DNA of 57,113 nt from Oscillospiraceae bacterium (GTDB lineage: Bacteria > Bacillota > Clostridia > Oscillospirales > Oscillospiraceae). The DNA lies in assembly GCA_902795045.1 (NCBI GenBank), contig CADBJU010000019.1, positions 1 through 57,113 on the forward strand. Reading direction: 5' to 3'. Both the position numbers and the translations under genes were made by a program. A model generated the notes under the pieces. It was not told where the DNA came from. It was given only the letters and a program-made list of their open reading frames with translations, and ran no database searches. Below, in pieces: positions 49,862-57,113 of the stretch. The first letter of the stretch is position 1; every line of letters starts with the position of its first letter.

Positions 49862-51742
49862 TTAACCCTCCCTGATGGCGCCGACCGGGCAGTTGTCTTT
49901 GCAGGTGCCGCACTTGATGCAGCGTGTCGTGTCGATGACGTGTTTGTGGCGCGGCGTGCCGGTGATGGCCTCGACCGGGCAGTTGCGCGCGCATCTGGTG
50001 CAGCCGATGCACTTGTCCGTGATAACGTACTGGCTCAGTGCCTTGCAGGTGCCGCAATGGCAGCGCTTGTCACGGATATGCTCGATGTATTCGTCCTCAA
50101 AGTTCTGCAGCGTGGACAGAACGGGGTTCGGGGCCGTCTTGCCCAGACCGCACAGGGAGGACACCTGGATCATCTCGGCCAGGTCTCTCAGCTCGTCAAG
50201 GTCGCTCATGCGGCCCTTGCCGCTGGTGATGCGCTTTAAGATCTCGTTCATGCGGGTGGTGCCCTCGCGGCAGGGGGTGCACTTGCCGCAGGATTCCTCG
50301 CAGATGAAGTTCATGAAGAACTGGGCGATGTTGACCATGCAGCTGTCCTCGTCCATGACGACCAGACCGCCGGAGCCGATGATCGCGCCCACCTTCTTGA
50401 GGGAGTCGAAGTCCATGGGCAGGTCCAGATGCTCCTCTGTGAGACATCCGCCGGAGGGGCCGCCGATCTGCACGGCCTTGAACTTCTTGCCGTTTTTGAT
50501 GCCGCCGCCGATGTCGTAGACGACCTCGCGCAGGGTGGTGCCCATGGGGACCTCGATCAGGCCGGTGTTCACCACATTGCCGGTCAGGGCGAAGGCCTTG
50601 GTGCCGGGGCTCTTCTCGGTGCCGACGGAGCGGAACCAGGCGGCGCCCTTCTTGATGATGTCGGGGACGTTGGCAAAGGTCTCGACATTGTTGAGACATG
50701 TGGGCTTTCCGAACAGGCCCTTGTCGACGCTTCTGGGGGGCTTGGTGCGCGGCATGCCGCGGTTGCCTTCGATGGAGGCGGTCATGGCCGAGCCCTCGCC
50801 GCAGACAAAGGCGCCCGCGCCCTTGTTGATGTGCATGTGGAAGCTCTTGCCGCTGCCGAGGATGTCGTCGCCGATGAGGCCGTATTCTTCGGCCTGCCCG
50901 ATCGCAATGGTCAGACGGGAAACAGCAAGCGGGTACTCCGCGCGGACATAGATGTAGCCCTCGGTGGAGCCGGTGGCCACGCCCGCGATGATCATGCCCT
51001 CGAGGATCTTGTGGGGGTCGCCCTCCATGCAGGAGCGGTCCATGAACGCGCCGGGGTCGCCCTCGTCGCCGTTGCAGACGATGAACTTGACGGGCTCCTC
51101 GGTGTGTGCCGCGACCTGGGCCCACTTTTTGCCGGTGGGGAAACCCGCGCCGCCGCGGCCGCGAAGGCCGGAGTCGGTGACCTCCTGGATGACCTCGTCC
51201 CCGCTCATCTCGAACAGGGCCTTGGCAAGGGCCTGGTAGCCGCCGATGGAGAAGTATTCCTCGATGCTCTCGGCGTCGATGTGGCCGCAGTGCTCGAGCA
51301 CGCGGCGGGTCTGCTTCTTGTAGAAGGGGATATCCTCCTGGCGCTTGTAGAGCTGGCCGTTCTGGTGGTAGCCGAGGCGCTCGATAAACTCGCCGCCGAG
51401 GATCGTTTTCTCCACGATCTCGGCCACATCCTCGGCGTGGACCTTGGTATAGAGCCAGCCTTCCGGCTCGATGCGCACCAGGGGGCCCATCTCGCAAAAG
51501 CCGTGGCAGCCGGACTTCTTGATGCCGGTGGCGGCGCCGCAGGTATCGTTGAGGCTGAGCTCAAAGGCCGCGCCGTGGGCCTCCATCTGGGCCTTCAGCT
51601 CCTCATAGACGGCGAGGTTGCCGCCGGCGGCACAGCCGGTGCCGCAGCAGACGAGGACCTTGCGCTTTTCATTCGCGCGGGCCTGCATGAATTTTGCCTG
51701 CAGCGCCTTGAACTGTTCAAGATTCTGTATTTTTTCCCGCAT
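49862..51742 (-). CDS. hydB: Bifurcating [FeFe] hydrogenase, NuoF-like subunit
   Basis: 626 residues. N-terminal thioredoxin-like [2Fe-2S] domain (CCGTGCAAGG; CHGFCEMGPLV). The FMN/NADH core has GRGGAGFPTGKKW, NGDEGDPGAFMDR and GGPSGG. The [4Fe-4S] motif ESCGKCTPCREG follows, then two C-terminal ferredoxin units (CIGCTRCARNCP; CIKCGTCKDNCP). This is the subunit that accepts NADH and holds the FMN where bifurcation occurs. Start ATG 51742 with GAGGAGG upstream, just after hydC. The internal in-frame codons upstream belong to the hydC region. Confidence 0.95.
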   Translation of the reverse strand: MREKIQNLEQFKALQAKFMQARANEKRKVLVCCGTGCAAGGNLAVYEELKAQMEAHGAAFELSLNDTCGAATGIKKSGCHGFCEMGPLVRIEPEGWLYTKVHAEDVAEIVEKTILGGEFIERLGYHQNGQLYKRQEDIPFYKKQTRRVLEHCGHIDAESIEEYFSIGGYQALAKALFEMSGDEVIQEVTDSGLRGRGGAGFPTGKKWAQVAAHTEEPVKFIVCNGDEGDPGAFMDRSCMEGDPHKILEGMIIAGVATGSTEGYIYVRAEYPLAVSRLTIAIGQAEEYGLIGDDILGSGKSFHMHINKGAGAFVCGEGSAMTASIEGNRGMPRTKPPRSVDKGLFGKPTCLNNVETFANVPDIIKKGAAWFRSVGTEKSPGTKAFALTGNVVNTGLIEVPMGTTLREVVYDIGGGIKNGKKFKAVQIGGPSGGCLTEEHLDLPMDFDSLKKVGAIIGSGGLVVMDEDSCMVNIAQFFMNFICEESCGKCTPCREGTTRMNEILKRITSGKGRMSDLDELRDLAEMIQVSSLCGLGKTAPNPVLSTLQNFEDEYIEHIRDKRCHCGTCKALSQYVITDKCIGCTRCARNCPVEAITGTPRHKHVIDTTRCIKCGTCKDNCPVGAIREG

Positions 51743-51744
51743 GT

Positions 51745-52218
51745 TCAGGCCTCCTCTCTGAGCTGCTCCACCAGGGCGCGGGCCTTCTCCGGCGTCATGG
51801 CGGCATGTACGGTGTCGTTGACCATGACCACGGGGCTCAGACCGCAGGCGCCGAGGCAGGAGACGATTTCCAGCGTGAACAGCCCGTCGTCGGAATTGGG
51901 CTTGTGCTCGCTGGTGCCGGTGGCGTCGTAGATGGCCTGGAGGACATTGCTGCTCTTGCGCACATGACATGCCGTGCCGCGGCAGACCTTCATGACGTAC
52001 TTGCCCTTGGCGTCCAGGGAGAAGTTGCCGTAGAAGGTGGCCACACCGTAGAGCTTCGATTCGCTCATGCCGACCTTTTTGGCGATGTACTCCAGCGCCT
52101 CCTGGGGGAGGTAGCGGTACTTCTCCTGCACGTCCTGCATGATGGCGATGACCTTCGCTTTGTCGCTGCCGTACTTGTCCAGTACGGAATCAATAAACCT
52201 GAGATCAACGTTTTCCAA
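51745..52218 (-). CDS. hydC: Bifurcating [FeFe] hydrogenase, NuoE-like subunit
   Basis: 157 residues, thioredoxin-like [2Fe-2S] protein. Ligands are CRGTAC and CLGAC, spaced as in NuoE. VATFYGNFSLDAKGKYVMKVC and LSPVVMVNDTVHA are family landmarks. The most likely start is TTG 52218 (LENVDLRF), with GAAAGGA about 10 bases upstream; an in-frame TTG at 52275 lies at the transcription start and has no site. First gene of the hydC-hydB-hydA operon. Confidence 0.92.
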   Translation of the reverse strand: MENVDLRFIDSVLDKYGSDKAKVIAIMQDVQEKYRYLPQEALEYIAKKVGMSESKLYGVATFYGNFSLDAKGKYVMKVCRGTACHVRKSSNVLQAIYDATGTSEHKPNSDDGLFTLEIVSCLGACGLSPVVMVNDTVHAAMTPEKARALVEQLREEA

Positions 52219-52280
52219 TGTGATCGCGTCCTTTCTCTGTATGCTTGAAGTTAGCTCTTGATAATTTTGTGACAATCGCT

Positions 52281-52315
52281 TTGATTATTCTATCTTATTT
52301 GATAAAAATAATCAA
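52281..52315 (-). promoter_or_regulatory. hydCBA promoter with overlapping inverted repeat
   Basis: On the minus strand TTGATT (52315-52310) and TAGAAT (52292-52287), spacer 17 bp. The inverted repeat TTGATTATT / AATAATCAA (52315-52307 / 52289-52281) covers both promoter elements and is a candidate operator. It does not match the Rex consensus. Confidence 0.7.
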
Positions 52316-52374
52316 GTCGTTTTTACAAGAATGGTATGGCAAAATAGACAAAAATATGGAATTTGTAAAAATAC

Positions 52375-52402
52375 TTGACTTTGCAGGCAAAGCTGATACA
52401 AT
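52375..52402 (+). promoter_or_regulatory. Sigma-A promoter of the TM1266 / ABC importer operon
   Basis: TTGACT (52375-52380) and TACAAT (52397-52402), spacer 16 bp, back to back with the hydCBA promoter. Confidence 0.7.
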
Positions 52403-52406
52403 GGGA

Positions 52407-52544
52407 CCGCCCGAGCCGTGAGACGTTTTTCTTGCGGTGAGGAAAGATTAACACGATTCTGACGCCGAAACGGAGCTTGAGGCGGAAGGCCGCGCCGCGC
52501 AAATACTGCGCCTTGATTGCCATGCCTTCCGGCGTGGCATTTTT
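52407..52544 (+). ncRNA. Unclassified structured leader ending in a terminator
   Basis: The transcript folds on inspection. Outer pairing ACCGCC / GGCGG; a long stem CCGTGAGA / TCTTGCGG; CCG-AAA-CGG. A perfect terminator GCCATGCC-TTCC-GGCGTGGC follows, then ATTTTT at 52519-52544. This is the form of a riboswitch or attenuator. I compared it by eye with TPP, FMN, cobalamin, SAM, ZTP, THF, glycine and fluoride types and found no match. It needs a covariance search to name. Confidence 0.5.
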
Positions 52545-52548
52545 CATT

Positions 52549-52706
52549 CCATTGTGAAACGCGTGTTTCACAATGGAGGACTCGCGTTTATCGCACACGG
52601 CGGTGCGTGACACGCCGCGTTTGGTCGACGCGAGGCCTCGCGGAGCTCGGCTCAAGGTGTTTTTAAGGCGGCAAAGCCACCTTAAAAACGAATTGAAATT
52701 TTTTTT
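52549..52706 (+). other. Hairpin-rich leader before the TM1266-family gene
   Basis: A perfect hairpin (52549-52576, CCATTGTGAAAC paired across GCGT), a GC-rich stem with ends CTCGCG/CGCGAG (about 52583-52637), and GTTTTTAAGG / CCTTAAAAAC (52659-52689), followed after a gap by a T-run at 52699-52706. No gene. These may be further terminators, RNA processing sites or a repeat element. Confidence 0.55.
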
Positions 52707-52748
52707 AGAAACAAAGCAACAGAAAACTGTGTGATGAAAGGAGCAAAA

Positions 52749-53000
52749 ATGGAAACACGCATTGCCGCCATCGCCATTCTGGTGGAGGAGCCGGAATCGG
52801 TGGACACGCTCAACGCCCTGCTGCACGACTACGCCCCCTATATCCGCGGGCGCATGGGCATCCCGGACCACGACAGGGGCGTGAACGTGATCTGCCTGGT
52901 TCTGGACGCGCCCATGGACACCATCAACGCACTCAGCGGAAAGCTCGGGCGGCTGCCCGGTGTCAGCGCCAAGGCCGTAACGCCGAAAAGTACAAAATAG
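52749..53000 (+). CDS. TM1266-type putative regulator of [FeFe] hydrogenase system
   Basis: 83 residues, an ACT/NikR-C-like ferredoxin-fold small protein. METRIAAIAILVEEPESVDTLNALLHDYAPYIRGRMGIP and VNVICLVLDAPMDTINALSGKLGRLPGVSAKAV fit the TM1266 family, which often accompanies hydrogenase maturation genes. The role is only putative. It has no DNA-binding domain. Start 52749 with AAAGGAG; an ATG at 52731 was rejected as it precedes this site. First gene of the operon with the ABC importer. Confidence 0.8.
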   Translation: METRIAAIAILVEEPESVDTLNALLHDYAPYIRGRMGIPDHDRGVNVICLVLDAPMDTINALSGKLGRLPGVSAKAVTPKSTK

Positions 53001-53017
53001 AAGGAGATAAACACAAC

Positions 53018-53980
53018 ATGAAGAAGAAAAACACTGTCCTGACCCTCGCCCTTGCGCTGGTCTTCTGCCTGTTCGGAGGCGCGGCTTTTGCAGATGTTCT
53101 GGTGAATACCCGCGTTTTTACTCTCAACGGCACCACCGGCTTCGGCATGGCGGGCATGATCGCAGCGAACGAAAACAAGGTTTGCCCGGAGTATACCTTC
53201 ACCGTGGAAACTGATCCCTCCGTCGTGACAGCCGCGCTCGTAAGCGGCGACTGCGACATCGCGGCCCTCCCCACAAATGCCGCCGCGGCCCTCTGCAACA
53301 AGACCGAAGGCGCGGTGCAGGTGCTGGCCCTCAACACCCGGGGCGTACTGTACCTCGTGACCGACGGGAAGGAGAAGATCGAGAGCATCGCCGATCTCAA
53401 CGGCAAGACTGTCTATGCCCCGGCCCAGAACCCCAGCTTCATCTTCGCCGCGCTCTGCAAGGCCAGTGACGTGGATGTGACCATCGACAATTCCTATGCC
53501 CAGCCGGCAGAGCTGAACACCGCCGTCGCCGCGGGGCAGGTGGGCCTTGCCGTTCTGCCCGAGCCCATGGTGACCATGGCGAGAAGCCAGAACCCGGCGC
53601 TCACCGTCGCCCTCGACCTCACCGCAGAGTGGGACAAGGTCTTTGAGCCGGGCAGCCTCGTCCAGGGCTGCGTGGTCGTGCGCCGTGAATTTGCCGAGGC
53701 GCATCCTGACGCCGTCAAGGCCTTCCTCACGGACTATGAGACCTCCGTCAAGCTTCTGACCGAGGACACCGAGGCCGCGGCGAAAGCCATTGAAGAAACC
53801 GGCATCTTTGCCAAGGCCGCCGTGGCCGCCAAGGCGATCCCCAACTGCAACGTCTGCTTTGTCACCGGCGAGGATATGCAGCGTGAGCTCGCCGCCTTCC
53901 TGCAGATCATGGCCGATACCGCGCCACAGTCCATCGGCGGCAAGCTCCCCGGTGAGGACTTCTACTGCATTCTGAAATGA
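53018..53980 (+). CDS. NMT1/TauA-type solute-binding protein
   Basis: 320 residues. Signal peptide (to about residue 25, AFA) without lipobox. The body resembles binding proteins of the NitT/TauT class: MAGMIAANENKVCPEYTFTVETDPSVVTAALVSGDCDIAALPTN, then VTDGKEKIESIADLNGKTVYAPA and LPEPMVTMA. Ligands in this class include taurine, sulfonates, nitrate and thiamine precursors. Not assignable here. The following permease starts in its stop codon. Confidence 0.85.
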   Translation: MKKKNTVLTLALALVFCLFGGAAFADVLVNTRVFTLNGTTGFGMAGMIAANENKVCPEYTFTVETDPSVVTAALVSGDCDIAALPTNAAAALCNKTEGAVQVLALNTRGVLYLVTDGKEKIESIADLNGKTVYAPAQNPSFIFAALCKASDVDVTIDNSYAQPAELNTAVAAGQVGLAVLPEPMVTMARSQNPALTVALDLTAEWDKVFEPGSLVQGCVVVRREFAEAHPDAVKAFLTDYETSVKLLTEDTEAAAKAIEETGIFAKAAVAAKAIPNCNVCFVTGEDMQRELAAFLQIMADTAPQSIGGKLPGEDFYCILK

Positions 53981-54744
53981 ACCCCGCACAGGCTAAGACC
54001 CTTCGCCAACTTGCGGTAGCGGTTTTCTGGCTTGCACTCTGGCAGCTTGCCGCCGCGGCGGTGGGAAAGGAGCTGCTTCTGCCCGGCCCTGCGGCGGTTT
54101 TGAAAAAGCTCATCGCGCTTGCCTCAACCGGAGACTTCTGGCGCACACTCGCGCGGAGCATCCTGCGGGTGCTGACGGGTATCCTCTCGGCGGTGGTCCT
54201 CGGGGTGCTGACGGGCCTGCTCACCCATAAAAGCAGACTTGCGCGGGAGCTGCTGAGCCCCATTATGACGCTGCTCAAAAGCACCCCTGTTGCCTCCTTC
54301 ATCATCCTGGCTCTGGTGTGGCTGGGGAGAGAGGTGGTGCCGGTGTTCATCGCGGGGCTCATGGTGCTGCCGGTGGTCTGGGCCAACACCGCCGCCGGGC
54401 TTGCGGGGATCGACCCCCAGCTTCTGGAGCTTGCGCAGGTGTACCGCTTCCCGCGCAGGAAGACGTTTCGCCGGATCGTGTGGCCGTCGGTGCTGCCCCA
54501 TCTGCGCGCGGCTCTGCGCTCGGCGCTGGGGCTCGGCTGGAAGGCCGGGATCGCCGCCGAGGTGCTGACCGTGCCGCCTTATTCCATCGGCAAGAGCATC
54601 TATGAGGCAAAGCTCTATCTCGAGACCACCGAGCTTTTTGCCTGGACGGCGGCGGTGGTGGCGCTGAGCTTTCTCATCGAGCGCGTGATGCTGCGCCTTG
54701 TGGACGGCATCGGCAGAAAGGAGCGGCTGCATGCTGACACTTGA
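53977..54744 (+). CDS. NitT/TauT-type ABC permease
   Basis: 255 residues, six membrane helices. The binding-protein-dependent transport motif is GIDPQLLELAQVYRFPRRKTFRRIVWPSVLPHLRAALRSALGLGWK, including the EAA-type loop that contacts the ATPase. Overlaps the upstream gene (ATGA) and the ATPase gene (14 bp). Similar to SsuC/TauC. Confidence 0.9.
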   Translation: MNPAQAKTLRQLAVAVFWLALWQLAAAAVGKELLLPGPAAVLKKLIALASTGDFWRTLARSILRVLTGILSAVVLGVLTGLLTHKSRLARELLSPIMTLLKSTPVASFIILALVWLGREVVPVFIAGLMVLPVVWANTAAGLAGIDPQLLELAQVYRFPRRKTFRRIVWPSVLPHLRAALRSALGLGWKAGIAAEVLTVPPYSIGKSIYEAKLYLETTELFAWTAAVVALSFLIERVMLRLVDGIGRKERLHADT

Positions 54745-55318
54745 GGAGATCTCCGTCCGCTTCGGCGAGAAGCAGGTGCTGGACAAATGCAGCCTGCGGA
54801 TCGGAAAAGGGGAGAGGGTCGCCCTGACCGGTCCCTCCGGCTGCGGGAAGACGACCCTGGCCCGCGTTGCGCTGTCACTCCAAAACCCGGATACCGGCAC
54901 GGTGAGCTGCGGCTTTTCGCGCGTTGCCGCCGTCTTTCAGGAGCCGCGCCTGCTGCCGTGGCTTACGGCAGCGGAGAATGTGAACCTCGTCCTTTCCGAC
55001 AGCAATGATACCATGGAGGAAGCCCGAGCCTGGCTTGAAAACCTGGAACTCGGAGACTCGGCAGGGCTCTATCCGTCCGAGCTCTCGGGCGGCATGCAGC
55101 AGCGCGTGTCCATCGCCCGCGCCCTCGCCGTGAGGCCGGAGCTTCTGGTCATGGACGAGCCCTTCAAGGCCATGGACGAGGCGCTGAGAGACCGCGTCCT
55201 GCGCGTCACGGCGGACGCTCTGGGGGATGCGGCGCTCCTGCTCATCACCCACAACGAGCGGGAGGCGTATGCTCTCGGCTGCCGCGTCCTGCGCTACAGA
55301 GACGGGTGTTTCGTATAA
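54731..55318 (+). CDS. NitT/TauT-type ABC ATPase
   Basis: 195 residues, short for the class (usually about 240-260). Walker A GPSGCGKTT, Q-loop VFQEPRLLPWL, signature LSGGMQQRVSIARAL, Walker B LLVMDEPFKAMD, switch His LITHNERE. All catalytic motifs are present, so the loss is at the C terminus only. The start lies inside the permease gene. Ends at a strong hairpin. Confidence 0.92.
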   Translation: MLTLEEISVRFGEKQVLDKCSLRIGKGERVALTGPSGCGKTTLARVALSLQNPDTGTVSCGFSRVAAVFQEPRLLPWLTAAENVNLVLSDSNDTMEEARAWLENLELGDSAGLYPSELSGGMQQRVSIARALAVRPELLVMDEPFKAMDEALRDRVLRVTADALGDAALLLITHNEREAYALGCRVLRYRDGCFV

Positions 55319-55322
55319 TGGA

Positions 55323-55373
55323 AATACCGCACAAGGCAATGATGTTAAGACGCCTTGTGCGGTATTATTTCAC
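55323..55373 (+). terminator. Terminator hairpin after the ABC operon
   Basis: AATACCGCACAAGGC pairs with GCCTTGTGCGGTATT (55323-55337 / 55352-55366), followed by ATTTC. Weak T-run. Confidence 0.75.
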
Positions 55374-55392
55374 ACTTTTCATCTCTATTATA

Positions 55393-55420
55393 TTGCAATA
55401 TGCACAAAAGCTGATATAAT
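55393..55420 (+). promoter_or_regulatory. Sigma-A promoter of preA
   Basis: TTGCAA (55393-55398) and TATAAT (55415-55420), spacer 16 bp, about 85 bp before the ATG. Confidence 0.65.
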
Positions 55421-55505
55421 AAGCACAGATCATTCTACAGGTTTGCTGGAATATTCAACCGCCGCCCGCATGGCTGCCGCCGCCGTTTCAAGGAGGAACG
55501 ACAGA

Positions 55506-57005
55506 ATGTTTGAGAGAAAACTGTACCGCGAGGATATGCTCCGATGCGCGCTGTGTTATGACGCGCCGTGTTCACGCGCCTGTTCAAGGCTTGACCCGGC
55601 GGGACTTCTGCGCAGCATCTGGTTTGATAACGAAAAGGGCGCGGCTTCCCGCCTGCCGGATCTGAACCCCTGCGCGGACTGTGACGCCGCCTGCGAGGCC
55701 GCCTGTGTCCGCCCGGCTGAGGTGCCGATCCGCTCCCTGGTCACGCGGCTGTATAGCGAGGTGCGCCCGGAGCTTGAGGTCGCGATGCCCGAAAATGAGG
55801 ACAGACTTCGCACGGAGCTGTGCGGCATCCCGATCGAAAACCCGTTTTTCCTCTCCTCCTCCGTGGTCGCAAGCTCCTATGACATGTGCGCCAGGGCCTT
55901 TGAGGCGGGCTGGGCGGGCGTGTCGTACAAGACGATCTGCTCCTTTGACATCCACGAGGCTTCGCCCCGCTTTTCGGCCATCAGCGGCGACAACGGCGCC
56001 ATCATCGGTTTTAAGAACATCGAGCAGCTTTCGGACCACAGCGTGGCGGAGAATATGGAGATCTTCCGCCGCCTGAAGGCGAAGTACCCCACAAAGTTTA
56101 TCCTCGCCTCCATCATGGGGCAGAACGAGCAGGAGTGGGAGGAGCTTGCGCGCGCCTGCGAGGAAAACGGCGCGGACGCCATCGAACTCAACTTCTCCTG
56201 CCCCAACATGGCGGAGGAGGGCCTCGGCTCGGATATCGGCCAGGTGCCGGAGCTTGTGGAGCGCTTCACCGCCGCGGCGAGACGCGGCGCGCACATCCCC
56301 ATACTCGCAAAGCTCACGCCGAACGTCGCGTCCATGAGCACGGCGGCGATTGCCGCCCTCTGCGGCGGAGCGGACGGGGTGTCTGCCATCAATACCATCA
56401 AAAGCGTCATCGGCGTCAACGCCCACACCTATGTCTCGGCCCCGGCGGTCAGGGGCATGTCCGCCTTCGGGGGCTACAGCGGCAGCGCGGTCAAGCCCAT
56501 CGCCCTGCGCTTTATAGCCGAGCTCGGCAAGAACCCGCATTTAAAAGGCATGCACATAAGCGGCATGGGCGGTGTGGACGAGTGGTCGGACGCGCTGGAG
56601 TTTATCCTGCTGGGGGCCGGGAGCATCCAGGTGACCACGGCGGTGATGCAGTACGGCTATCGCATCATCGACGATCTGAAAGAGGGATTGAACCTGTACC
56701 TTGCGGAAAAGGGCTTTCAGAGCGTCAAAGAGGCGCAGGGCCTCGCGCTGGACGCCGTCAGCGAGACGACGGACATCCTCGAGCGGGACACGGTGGTCTT
56801 CCCCAAATTCCACCGGGCCGACTGTATCGGCTGCGGGCGCTGCGTGATCTCGTGCATGGACGGCGGGCACCAGGCGCTCAGGCTCGGCCGCGACCAAAAG
56901 CCGCTGCTGGACGGGACAAAATGCGTCGGCTGCCACCTGTGCCTGCTGGTCTGCCCCGCCAAGGCCATCAGCCCAAGCCCGAAGCGCATCGCAAGGAAGA
57001 AATAA
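55506..57005 (+). CDS. preA: NAD-dependent dihydropyrimidine dehydrogenase, PreA subunit
   Basis: 499 residues. Residues 1-75 are Cys-rich (CALCYDAPCSRAC, CADCDAACEAAC), an iron-sulfur segment not always present in PreA. A dihydroorotate-dehydrogenase-like FMN barrel follows: NPFFLSSSVVASSYDMCARA, ELNFSCPNM (with the catalytic Cys), AKLTPNV, and GSIQVTTAVM. The C terminus has two ferredoxin [4Fe-4S] units (CIGCGRCVISC; CVGCHLCLLVCP). The enzyme reduces uracil or thymine with NADH. No preT partner is in the window. Start 55506 with AGGAGGA upstream. Confidence 0.92.
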   Translation: MFERKLYREDMLRCALCYDAPCSRACSRLDPAGLLRSIWFDNEKGAASRLPDLNPCADCDAACEAACVRPAEVPIRSLVTRLYSEVRPELEVAMPENEDRLRTELCGIPIENPFFLSSSVVASSYDMCARAFEAGWAGVSYKTICSFDIHEASPRFSAISGDNGAIIGFKNIEQLSDHSVAENMEIFRRLKAKYPTKFILASIMGQNEQEWEELARACEENGADAIELNFSCPNMAEEGLGSDIGQVPELVERFTAAARRGAHIPILAKLTPNVASMSTAAIAALCGGADGVSAINTIKSVIGVNAHTYVSAPAVRGMSAFGGYSGSAVKPIALRFIAELGKNPHLKGMHISGMGGVDEWSDALEFILLGAGSIQVTTAVMQYGYRIIDDLKEGLNLYLAEKGFQSVKEAQGLALDAVSETTDILERDTVVFPKFHRADCIGCGRCVISCMDGGHQALRLGRDQKPLLDGTKCVGCHLCLLVCPAKAISPSPKRIARKK

Positions 57006-57113
57006 AAAACAGGAGGCTGTGAAAAAAGTCCCCTTCATCAAGAACACAGTAATATCAACACCGTAGGGGCCGACGCGGCCCAGGCCGGCCTCTCTTGCCC
57101 CTTTGGGGCAATT
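57006..57113. other. Intergenic end of window
   Basis: Contains short GC-rich inverted segments (GGGGCCGACGCGGCCCAGG; GCCCCTTTGGGGC) that look like part of another dispersed element cut by the window end. No gene seen. Confidence 0.4.

Noticed and set aside
52281-52315. Rex operator at hydCBA
   Set aside because: The inverted repeat is TTGATTATT/AATAATCAA with a 17-bp gap, not the compact TTGTGN8CACAA type.
52407-52544. TPP or cobalamin riboswitch before the TM1266 operon
   Set aside because: GTGAGA resembles CUGAGA of TPP but the second conserved block is absent; the GCCACUG core of cobalamin is also absent. Left as unclassified.

Overview
The window looks like a piece of chromosome from an anaerobic Gram-positive bacterium of the Clostridia, most like the GC-rich gut Oscillospiraceae (inference). 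The signs are electron-bifurcating [FeFe] hydrogenase genes, a 2-hydroxyacyl-CoA dehydratase activator-like ATPase, a glycine riboswitch in front of a Na+/alanine-type symporter, long-form Hpf, AGGAGG-type ribosome binding sites, near-consensus sigma-A promoters, and many dispersed palindromic repeats. There is no phage, no CRISPR array, no rRNA and no tRNA that I can see. Most genes are GC-rich with third-position G/C. Exceptions are a clearly A+T-rich RecB-like nuclease gene (15811-16845) sitting among repeats and a small DUF4304-like gene (8310-8711).

Layout. 1-6.7 kb: end of a BadF-type ATPase, a secreted beta-helix/membrane protein, a two-gene ABC exporter, a glycosyltransferase and an AGCS symporter under a glycine riboswitch. 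7-12 kb: thiN, SprT-like and DUF4304 genes, an HTH protein with a histone-H1-like tail, a DUF2971-like gene, a PrsW-like membrane protease and a Nif11-like small protein. 11.8-21.8 kb: a membrane protein with an LRR protein, hpf, the nuclease/repeat island, rsmI with a methyltransferase, an acyltransferase and a GltS-like carrier. 22-27 kb: a five-gene run (two membrane glycosyltransferases, lipoprotein, M19 dipeptidase, YbaK/ProX). 27-34.5 kb: ClpP/TepA-like protease, CoA-transferase, and a ferric-type ABC importer. 34.8-36.6 kb: a PAS-GGDEF-EAL protein.

36.8-45.5 kb is the most unusual part. Three tiny genes (74, 78 and 68 codons) each encode a double-glycine leader directly joined to one LysM domain. 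All three have the same promoter architecture: two TGTGACA-type 7-mers with 4 bp between them, ending 10 bp before a -10 box. This is the geometry of OmpR/PhoB-type regulators. The second copy is translationally coupled to a YdcF/ElyC-type envelope protein and lies in an operon that ends with a winged-helix response regulator. The third copy follows a large secreted repeat protein. Divergent from the second copy is a GtrA - GT2 - HAD operon whose glycosyltransferase carries a MarR-like winged helix at its C terminus. I infer a cell-envelope regulon with secreted or displayed LysM micro-proteins.

45.7-57 kb: a cyclophilin lipoprotein, then a group-B-type [FeFe] hydrogenase, the hydCBA bifurcating hydrogenase operon, and divergently a long structured leader followed by a TM1266-family regulator and an NMT1/TauA-type ABC importer. 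PreA (dihydropyrimidine dehydrogenase subunit) ends the window. Several dispersed palindromic repeats sit in intergenic gaps, and two of them lie inside the loops of what look like older terminator hairpins.
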